This document shows positions 57,788-64,000 of a stretch of 64,000 bases of DNA, in pieces. The notes beneath the pieces are model-generated. The model saw nothing but the letters and a program-made list of their open reading frames with translations, was not told the origin of the DNA and ran no database searches. The first letter of the stretch is position 1; every line of letters starts with the position of its first letter. Origin of the DNA: Pseudomonas asplenii (GTDB lineage Bacteria > Pseudomonadota > Gammaproteobacteria > Pseudomonadales > Pseudomonadaceae); NCBI RefSeq assembly GCF_900105475.1, contig NZ_LT629777.1:2046001-2110000 (forward strand), read 5' to 3'. A program made the translations under genes and the position numbers.

Positions 57788-59911
57788 ATGGATTGCGCTC
57801 AACTTAAGGCTGGTGATAGCAGTTCTGTCCTTTTGGTGGTCGACGACTATCCTGAAAACCTGATCAGTATGCGGGCCCTGTTGGAGCGGCAAGACTGGCA
57901 GGTGGTGACGGCGGCGTCCGGTATCGAAGCGCTGACACTACTGCTCGAACATGAAATCGACCTCGTCCTGCTGGATGTGCAGATGCCTGGCATGGACGGT
58001 TTCGAAGTCGCTCGCCTGATGCGTGGCAGTCAGCGTACGCGGCTGACCCCGATCATTTTCCTGACCGCCAACGAGCAGTCCCAGGACGCCGTGATCAAGG
58101 GCTATGCCAGTGGTGCAGTGGACTATCTGTTCAAACCATTCAACCCGGATATTCTCAAGCCCAAGATCCAGGCGTTGCTCGAGCAGCAGCGCAACCGTCG
58201 GACGCTGCAACGCCTGACCCGCGATCTGGAGGCGGCCCGGGCATTCAATGCCTCGGTGCTGGACAACGCCGCCGAAGGCATCCTGGTCGTCAACGACGAC
58301 GGCAGCATCCGTTTCGCCAACCCGGCGATTTCGCGCTTGCTGGGGGCGCCGTTGGACATGCTGATCGGCATGCCGTTCCTGCACTTCATGCAGACACCGC
58401 ATTTCGACGAGTGGCTGACGTCGCCGTTCTACGAGGGGTATTGCCAGGGCGAGACCTACCGCCTGCATGACGCCCTGTTGAGCACCAGTAGCGGCGAGTC
58501 GCTGCCGGTGGCGATGTCGTTCGCGCCCCTGCCGAGTGACCAGAAGGCCATGGTGGTGACGCTGCTCGACATGTCGGTGGTGCGCCATCTGCATGAGCAA
58601 CTGGAGTTCCAGGCGGTGACCGACCCGCTGACGGGCCTGCTCAATCGCCGGGGGTTCTACCAGACGGCGGAAAATACCCTGCTGCGCAGCGACCATACGC
58701 CCAAGTCGATGGTGCTGATGTATTTGGACCTCGACGGTTTCAAGCGGGTCAACGACTCCCTCGGGCACGATGCCGGCGACCGCGTGCTGCGCTGGGTCTC
58801 CGAACAGTTGAAGGTCTGCCTCAAGCCTTTCGATATCCTGGCGCGCATGGGCGGTGACGAATTCACCGCCCTGCTGGAGCTGGAGCGCCCGGAGCAGGCG
58901 GCGAAAGTGGCGGAAAAACTGATCGAGCGCGTCTCGATCCGCCAGCAGATCGACGGCATGGAGATGACCCTGGGCGTCAGCATCGGTATCGCCATCTATC
59001 CCGACTGCGGCTCGGATCTGGAAGGTCTGCTGCGGGCGGCCGACATCGCCATGTACGAGGCCAAGCGCGCCGGACGGCAGCAGTATCGCTACTACGACCA
59101 TGAGATGAACGGCCGCGCCCGTTCGCGGCTGATGCTCGAGGAAAGCGTGCGTTCGGCCATCGAGGGCCGCGAATTCAAGATGGTCTATCAGCCGCAGGTG
59201 TCCCTGGAGGACGGCAGCCTGCGCGGCTTCGAGGCCCTGCTGCGCTGGCATCACCCAAGCGTCGGCGATGTCCCGCCCGGCCTGTTCCTGCCGCTGCTGG
59301 AGGAGGTCCGGCTGATCAGCCGCCTGGGTAGTTGGATCTATCGCCAGGCGGCAACCCAGCGTCATGCCTGGAATGGCGTATTCGCCGACGAGCTGGTGCT
59401 GAGCGTGAGCTTGAGCGCCACGCAATTTTGCATGCCGAACCTGATCGATGAATTGCAGGAGGTGATCGAGCGACATGACCTGCGTCCCAGCCAGTTGGAA
59501 GTCGAAATCACCGAGTCGGCCTTGATGCAGGACCTGGAAGCTTCGCGCAAGCAAATGCGGCGGGTTCGCGCACAGGGTGTGCGGGTTGCCCTGGATGATT
59601 TCGGCTCCGGTCATTGCTCGCTGAACCACCTGCGTGATCTTGAACTGGATACGCTCAAGCTCGACCGCCACCTGATCGCGAGGATTCTCGATTCGCCACG
59701 GGATGCCGCATTGGCGCGCAGCGTGATTGAGCTCTGCCAGCAGTTCGGTCTGTTGGTGATTGCCGAAGGAGTCGAGACCCTGGAGCAGGCTCAGTGGCTG
59801 CGAGCCAATGGTTGCCCCTTCGTCCAGGGCTTCCTGGTCGCCCGCCCGTTGATCGCCAAGGACGCCACCGAGTTTGGCAAGACCTTCGACTGGAGCGCAC
59901 TGTCGGGCTGA
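57788..59911 (+). CDS. Response regulator with PAS, GGDEF and EAL domains
   Basis: 707 residues. Receiver domain about 14-130 with phosphoacceptor Asp63 (LLDVQMPGMDGFE), PAS domain about 155-270, GGDEF about 285-430 with an intact GGDEF at 355-359 but no RxxD inhibitory site before it, and EAL about 450-700 with EAL at 482-484, ITESALM, DDFGSGHCSLNHL, KLDRHLI and EGVET. The Asn of the usual VNLS metal-site motif is Ser541 (LSVSLSA), so phosphodiesterase activity may be weakened. It makes or degrades cyclic di-GMP in response to an unknown kinase; none is adjacent. Confidence 0.93.
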   Translation: MDCAQLKAGDSSSVLLVVDDYPENLISMRALLERQDWQVVTAASGIEALTLLLEHEIDLVLLDVQMPGMDGFEVARLMRGSQRTRLTPIIFLTANEQSQDAVIKGYASGAVDYLFKPFNPDILKPKIQALLEQQRNRRTLQRLTRDLEAARAFNASVLDNAAEGILVVNDDGSIRFANPAISRLLGAPLDMLIGMPFLHFMQTPHFDEWLTSPFYEGYCQGETYRLHDALLSTSSGESLPVAMSFAPLPSDQKAMVVTLLDMSVVRHLHEQLEFQAVTDPLTGLLNRRGFYQTAENTLLRSDHTPKSMVLMYLDLDGFKRVNDSLGHDAGDRVLRWVSEQLKVCLKPFDILARMGGDEFTALLELERPEQAAKVAEKLIERVSIRQQIDGMEMTLGVSIGIAIYPDCGSDLEGLLRAADIAMYEAKRAGRQQYRYYDHEMNGRARSRLMLEESVRSAIEGREFKMVYQPQVSLEDGSLRGFEALLRWHHPSVGDVPPGLFLPLLEEVRLISRLGSWIYRQAATQRHAWNGVFADELVLSVSLSATQFCMPNLIDELQEVIERHDLRPSQLEVEITESALMQDLEASRKQMRRVRAQGVRVALDDFGSGHCSLNHLRDLELDTLKLDRHLIARILDSPRDAALARSVIELCQQFGLLVIAEGVETLEQAQWLRANGCPFVQGFLVARPLIAKDATEFGKTFDWSALSG

Positions 59912-59956
59912 TTTGGTTAAACTGGCAGTCTTTCCCGATGTCCCCGACGGCCCCCC

Positions 59957-60469
59957 ATGACTGTGCTGAAATACCTCCAGGCCTATCCTGCGTCGCTGCA
60001 GGAGCAGGTGCGCCAGATGATCGCCCAGGACCGGCTGGGCGATTATCTGAGCCAGCGTTATCCCGGCCGGCATGCGGTGCAGAGTGACAAGGCGCTGTAC
60101 GGCTACGCCCTGGCCCTGAAGCAGGAGCACCTGCGTAACGCGCCGGCTATCGACAAGGTGCTGTTCGATAATCGCCTGGACCTGACCCACCGCGCCCTGG
60201 GCCTGCACACCGCGATCTCGCGAGTCCAGGGTGGCAAGCTCAAGGCCAAGAAGGAGATCCGCATTGCTTCGCTGTTCAAGGAGGCGGCGCCGGAATTTCT
60301 CCGGATGATCGTGGTGCACGAGCTGGCGCATCTCAAGGAAAGCGACCACAACAAGGCGTTCTACCAGTTGTGCGAATATATGCAGCCAGGGTATCACCAG
60401 CTGGAGTTCGACCTGCGGGTCTACCTGACCTGGCGGGATCTGCAAGGCAAGGCCGCCGCGGCCGATTGA
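59957..60469 (+). CDS. YgjP-like zinc metallopeptidase
   Basis: 170 residues. Zinc motif HELAHLKESDHNKAF gives HExxH with a third His 5 residues on, as in the YgjP/DUF45 family. N-terminal part (LGDYLSQRYPGRHAVQSDKALYGYAL) and RIASLFKEAAPEFLRMIVVHEL support the call. Family members are putative metallopeptidases of unknown substrate. No good Shine-Dalgarno precedes the ATG. It is 45 bases after the GGDEF-EAL gene. Confidence 0.87.
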   Translation: MTVLKYLQAYPASLQEQVRQMIAQDRLGDYLSQRYPGRHAVQSDKALYGYALALKQEHLRNAPAIDKVLFDNRLDLTHRALGLHTAISRVQGGKLKAKKEIRIASLFKEAAPEFLRMIVVHELAHLKESDHNKAFYQLCEYMQPGYHQLEFDLRVYLTWRDLQGKAAAAD

Positions 60470-60490
60470 TCGATCGACAAGGATTTTCCG

Positions 60491-60787
60491 ATGGATATCA
60501 GCAAGACCAAGAGCAGTTTCTATCGCCGCCTGTACGTGGCCTGGCTGATCGATAGCGGCACGGCCAGCAGTGTCCCGGCGTTGACCGAGGTGACCGGCAT
60601 GCCCCGGCGCACGGCCCAGGACACGATCGTGGCGCTGGCCGATCTGGACATCCTCTGCGAATTCGAACAGCAGGAGGGCGCCCGCAACCATGCCGGACAC
60701 TACCGGATCCATGGGTGGGGGGCGATCGACAAGGGCTGGATCGAGCGTAACCTGATGTCGATCAAGCAGGTGCTGGGTTACCCCTGA
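60491..60787 (+). CDS. Small winged-helix DNA-binding protein
   Basis: 98 residues starting MDISKTKSSFYRRLYVAWLI, preceded by AAGGA. The middle, PALTEVTGMPRRTAQDTIVALADLDI (about 29-54), reads as a helix-turn-helix followed by a wing (GARNHAGHYRIHGWG). It belongs to a short winged-helix family common in pseudomonads and seems co-transcribed with the metallopeptidase 21 bases upstream. Targets unknown. Confidence 0.82.
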   Translation: MDISKTKSSFYRRLYVAWLIDSGTASSVPALTEVTGMPRRTAQDTIVALADLDILCEFEQQEGARNHAGHYRIHGWGAIDKGWIERNLMSIKQVLGYP

Positions 60788-60793
60788 GTCGCT

Positions 60794-61246
60794 TCAAACC
60801 TTGCGCATGCCGACGTGCGGGATGCCGTCTTCCAGATAGGTTTTGCCCACGGCGACGAAGCCATAGCGGCCGTAGTAGTCCTGCAGATGCGCCTGGGCCC
60901 CCAAATAGATCTCCAGTCCTGACCAGACTTTCTCGATCTGCTTGAGCGCTTCGCGCATCAGTTCATGCCCCAGTCCGATTCCGCGGGCTTGGGGGGCGAT
61001 GACCACCCGCCCGATCGCCACGTTGCCGCCCTGTGACAGCGGGTCGAGCAGGCGCAGATAGGCCACCAGCCGATCATCGCGCCAGCCCATCAGATGATAG
61101 GTGTCGCCTTGGAGGTCGCGGCCATCGACTTCCTGATAGGGGCATTTCTGTTCGACCACGAAGACTTCGGTACGCAGTTGCAGGATGGCGTAAAGCTGTT
61201 CCTTACCCAGGTCGCTATGGTGCTTGCAGATCCAGTCGATGCTCAT
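60794..61246 (-). CDS. elaA: GNAT acetyltransferase, ElaA type
   Basis: 150 residues from ATG 61246, which matches the ElaA N-terminus (MSIDWICKHHSDLGKEQLY) and has GAG at a better spacing than the ATG 9 bases upstream. Motifs: LQLRTEVFVVEQKCPYQEVDG, the acetyl-CoA loop VAPQARGIGLGHELM (V-I-A-P-Q-A-R-G-I-G-L-G), and FYGRYGF-like YYGRYGFVAVG. Substrate unknown. It converges with the winged-helix gene, 6 bases apart. Confidence 0.9.
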   Translation of the reverse strand: MSIDWICKHHSDLGKEQLYAILQLRTEVFVVEQKCPYQEVDGRDLQGDTYHLMGWRDDRLVAYLRLLDPLSQGGNVAIGRVVIAPQARGIGLGHELMREALKQIEKVWSGLEIYLGAQAHLQDYYGRYGFVAVGKTYLEDGIPHVGMRKV

Positions 61247-61500
61247 GTCATTCACTCTGATTCGAATACCCGGTACCGATAATAGCGGCTCGAGTGGTTG
61301 ATTCGCACAGGTGAAGTCATTCAGGGCTTTACCCTACTGCGTTGCCCGGCTTCATTATCTTTGTGTAATCTGCCCGCCAGGACGTTTGTCCGGGCGCGAA
61401 TGAGCTACTGTTAGGAACACGGAGATGGCCATTTGCTTTCGCCGAATCTTCTGCTTAGCCTCATTCTGTAGGGCAGACCCGCCCGCTAAGGATCTTCGGC

Positions 61501-62238
61501 ATGCCGCGATTGCATCGAGCTTTTGCCTTGCTTGGATGGCTACTGTTCGCGCAGGAAGTCGCCGCGGAAAAATTGCGATTGGTGGCTGATTCATGGCCAC
61601 CGTTCACCGATACGAACCTGGTCAATGGTGGCCTGGCGACCGATATCGTCAGTACGGCCCTGGCCCGGGCCGGCTATGCCAGCGAATACGAGCAGGTCCC
61701 CTGGGCCCGGGCGCTCAAGGGCGTCGGTGAGGGGCGTTATGATGTCCTGATCAATGCCTGGTACAGCAAGGAACGAACTCAGTTGGGGCAGTTCTCGAAT
61801 GAGTACCTAGTCAACCGCGTGATGTTTCTCAAGCACCGTGACTCACCGATCACCTACGACAACCTGTCGCAGTTGTACGACTATCCTATTGCCGTGGTGC
61901 GCGGCTATGCCTATTCCGACGAATTCGACGCGGATGCGCGATTACGCAAAGTTCCGGTGCACAACTTCGCCATGGCCGTGCGCATGCTGGCGGCGGAACG
62001 AGTGAAGCTGACACTGGAAGACGAATATGTGGCGCGCTACTACCTCAACAGTGAGCCGCCCGAGGTCCGCGACGCGGTAGAGTTCCTGCCCAAGTCGCTC
62101 ATCGAGAATGGTCTGCATATCCTGGTCAGTGAGCGCAACCCGGAGCATGCGCAGATCGTCGCCGGGTTCGACCGTGAGATTGCCGCGATGAAAGCTGACG
62201 GCAGCTACCAGCGGCTGCTCAAGCTGCATGGGATGTGA
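61501..62238 (+). CDS. Periplasmic substrate-binding protein (family 3 type), orphan
   Basis: 245 residues with a signal peptide about 1-22 (LLGWLLFAQEVAA). SBP_bac_3-like: LRLVADSWPPFTDTN, GLATDIVSTALARAGYASEYEQVPWARAL, YDVLINAWYSKERTQ and IAVVRGYAYSDEFDA. It starts at ATG 61501 with AAGGA upstream and is followed by a convergent FUSC gene. No transporter genes adjoin it. It differs in sequence from the orphan binding protein at 37671-38429, so the two are not recent duplicates. Confidence 0.82.
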   Translation: MPRLHRAFALLGWLLFAQEVAAEKLRLVADSWPPFTDTNLVNGGLATDIVSTALARAGYASEYEQVPWARALKGVGEGRYDVLINAWYSKERTQLGQFSNEYLVNRVMFLKHRDSPITYDNLSQLYDYPIAVVRGYAYSDEFDADARLRKVPVHNFAMAVRMLAAERVKLTLEDEYVARYYLNSEPPEVRDAVEFLPKSLIENGLHILVSERNPEHAQIVAGFDREIAAMKADGSYQRLLKLHGM

Positions 62239-62319
62239 TTGCGTGACGGGACACGATGTCCAGCCGCAAGGTTTACGACCGGTTCGGTCATGTTCCTCGC
62301 GGTGGCCAGTCTCGCCGGC

Positions 62320-64000
62320 TCACACCGGCGCCTGTTCTTCCGGTCCCTTGATCAGATGCGCCGCCAGCGTGCGCAGCGGCCCCAACTGACGGCAGATCAG
62401 CGCCAGTTGTGTCTGCACCAGACGCTGTATCTCATCGATTTCGTCCGGCATCTGTTCCAGTTCGGTCGCCAGGGCTTCCTCGGCGTCGCTCTGGACCTCG
62501 ATGGCGGTCTTGTTCGCCAGTCCCGTGGCGATCTGCTCGATGCTGGCGGCGAGGGTTGCTCCGACACCATTGATCAGGTAGTCGCGGACTTCTGCCGGTA
62601 GCTGGTTCTCGCGATGCGCGCCGAGCCCGGAGAGGTAGCTGAGCAAGGTGTGCGACAGCACCAGGAAGCGGAAGCCGACGTCGGCTTCCTTACGGAAATG
62701 CCCCGGCTCCATCAACATGTTCGCCAGCGTGGTCGACAGTGCTGCATCGGCGTTGTGGGCGTTGCGGCGGGCCAGGCGGTAGGCGAGGTCGTCACTCTTG
62801 CCCTGGCCGTATTGCTGCATCACCTGGCGCAGGTACAGGCTGTTGCAGCTCAGGGTATTGGCCAGCACCTTGTTCAGGCGTCGACCCTGCCAGTCCGGCA
62901 GAAACAGGAACACCGCCAGGCCGGCGATCAGGCTGCCCAGCAGGGTGTCCAACAGGCGCGGCAGGAACAGCCCGTAGCCGTCGCCGACCTGGTTGAAGCA
63001 GAACAGCACCATCAGCGTCATGGCGGCGGTCGCCAGGGTATAGCGGGTGGTGCGGTTGATGAAGAACACCAGGCCGGCGGCGATGGTGAAGAGTGCCTGG
63101 ATCAGCGGACTTGGGAACAGGTCGAAGAGCGCCCAGGCCACTGTCAGGCCAATGGCGGTTCCCATGATCCGCTGGCCGAGCTTGCGCCGGGTTGCGCCGT
63201 AGTTCGGCTGGCAGACGAACAGCGTGGTGAGGATGATCCAGTAACCTTGGGACGGGTGCACCAGGTGCACCATGCCGTACCCGATGCTCAAGGCCAGTGG
63301 CAGGCGCAGGGCATGGCGGAACAGCAGCGAAGTAGGCGTCAGTTGGGTGCGCAGGCGTGTCAGCACGTCCTTGAAGTTGCGCGGCGAGCGGTCCAGCAGA
63401 CTGCTGTCGGTGGCATCGGCCAGGCTGTCGGGGTTGCTCGCGGCGCTGAGCAGCCGGTCCAGGGTGCTGAGGTTGGCTGCCAGCGCCCGCAACGAACGCA
63501 GCAGGCCGCGCCAGGCCGGATTGCTCTGGATGCGCAGGTGTTCCATCGAGGCATTCAGATCAGCCAGGGCTTCGGCGAAGCTGGCGTCATAGACGAACGG
63601 CTGGCGCAGTTGGATCGATGCCGCCAGGGATCGACAGGCCTTGCCCTGCTGGCGCAGCAGGCGCTGGCAGCGGAACAGCACGTCGCTGTGGAAGAACGCC
63701 TCTGCCAGGGCGTTGTAGGGGTAGTGCGAGGAACTGGCGCGTTCGTGGATATCCTGGGCGAGAAAGTACAGCTTCAGGTAGCGGCTGACCTTCGAGCCCG
63801 GCCGACCGTTGCCGACCCGGTGCAGGATGATTTCCTTGGCGGTGTTCAGTGCCGCGACCACCCGACCGTTCTGCTGGGCCAGCTCCAGGCGCCGGGCCTC
63901 GACGTCCAGCTGACGGATCGGCTCGAACAGTGACGACTTGAGCTTGAGGTAGTAACCCAGCTCGCGGAACACCTTGGCCAGGCTCTGCTGCACCGGCTGG
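62320..64000 (-). CDS. FUSC/YccS-family inner-membrane protein (N-terminal part missing)
   Basis: The frame is open to the window edge, so the N-terminal part lies beyond base 64000; 557 or more residues are present. A soluble helical region is followed by a second membrane cluster (LPLALSIGYGMVHLVHPSQG, YWIILTTLFVCQPNYGATRRKLGQRIMGT, ALFTIAAGLVFFIN, LGSLIAGLAVFLFLPDWQGRR) and a cytoplasmic helical C-terminus. This is the YccS/YhfK arrangement of the fusaric-acid-resistance superfamily, probably an efflux or envelope transporter with unknown substrate. Confidence 0.88.
   Translation of the reverse strand, partial: QPVQQSLAKVFRELGYYLKLKSSLFEPIRQLDVEARRLELAQQNGRVVAALNTAKEIILHRVGNGRPGSKVSRYLKLYFLAQDIHERASSSHYPYNALAEAFFHSDVLFRCQRLLRQQGKACRSLAASIQLRQPFVYDASFAEALADLNASMEHLRIQSNPAWRGLLRSLRALAANLSTLDRLLSAASNPDSLADATDSSLLDRSPRNFKDVLTRLRTQLTPTSLLFRHALRLPLALSIGYGMVHLVHPSQGYWIILTTLFVCQPNYGATRRKLGQRIMGTAIGLTVAWALFDLFPSPLIQALFTIAAGLVFFINRTTRYTLATAAMTLMVLFCFNQVGDGYGLFLPRLLDTLLGSLIAGLAVFLFLPDWQGRRLNKVLANTLSCNSLYLRQVMQQYGQGKSDDLAYRLARRNAHNADAALSTTLANMLMEPGHFRKEADVGFRFLVLSHTLLSYLSGLGAHRENQLPAEVRDYLINGVGATLAASIEQIATGLANKTAIEVQSDAEEALATELEQMPDEIDEIQRLVQTQLALICRQLGPLRTLAAHLIKGPEEQAPV

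Noticed and set aside
57938..60712. Minus-strand open frame of over 900 codons opposite the GGDEF-EAL and YgjP genes
   Set aside because: Spans two certain genes and their gap in antisense; composition is that of a shadow frame.

Overview
The window is a high-GC, almost fully coding chromosomal segment of a Pseudomonas species. The best fit is the P. fluorescens group: the core genes are pseudomonad-like throughout, there is an inactive dihydroorotase homologue beside pyrB, a Pil/Chp chemosensory cluster, a biotin-independent malonate decarboxylase operon, an S-adenosylhomocysteine (SAH) riboswitch before ahcY, and REP-type palindromes between genes. I see no rRNA, tRNA, prophage, insertion sequence or CRISPR array. 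The species cannot be fixed from the sequence alone.

Layout. 1-3.6 kb: metW (partial), metX, yggT, proC and yggS on the minus strand. 3.65-6.1 kb: pilT (plus), a secreted NlpC/P60 peptidase (minus) and a tandem TM2-domain membrane protein (plus). 6.2-12.1 kb: a minus-strand run in transcription order gshB, tonB-like, yqgE, ruvX, pyrR, pyrB, pyrC'. 12.3-22.2 kb: the twitching chemosensory operon pilG-pilH-pilI-pilJ-chpA-chpC, without pilK or chpB. 22.5-30.8 kb: mdcA-B-C-D-E-G-H-madL-madM, tightly overlapped, with the convergent LysR regulator mdcR. 31-34 kb: trhA-like, rsmE, bioA. 34.2-35.4 kb: cytochrome b561 and yceI. 35.5-41.2 kb: an RhlE-type helicase, a periplasmic binding protein, metF, and ahcY with its riboswitch. 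41.3-47.3 kb: a thioesterase, a formate/nitrite-type transporter, a MAPEG protein, mltA, a monohaem cytochrome lipoprotein, a DUF1090 protein and ligB. 47.5-56.3 kb: metK and an ArsR-methyltransferase regulator facing tktA, epd, pgk, two small lipoproteins and fbaA. 56.4-64 kb: a hypothetical protein, a PL7 alginate lyase, a REC-PAS-GGDEF-EAL protein, a YgjP-type metallopeptidase, a winged-helix protein, an ElaA acetyltransferase, a second orphan binding protein, and a FUSC/YccS-type membrane protein cut by the window end.

Connections. Methionine and the SAM cycle recur (metW, metX, metF, ahcY, metK, the ArsR-methyltransferase regulator), with two separate control devices visible. One is an SAH riboswitch whose expression platform can be read base by base before ahcY. 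The other is a perfect 12-bp inverted repeat between the metK regulator and tktA, with a half-site copy just before the tktA start. tktA-epd-pgk-fbaA is the usual pentose phosphate/glycolysis block. The mdc operon lets the cell grow on malonate and carries its own transporter and regulator.

I did not find a clearly undescribed multi-gene system. The most worthwhile leads are the SAM-cycle control sites, the chemosensory cluster lacking its adaptation enzymes, an EAL domain with a changed metal-ligand position, a DNA ligase with an export signal, and palindromes or direct repeats in the few long intergenic regions.
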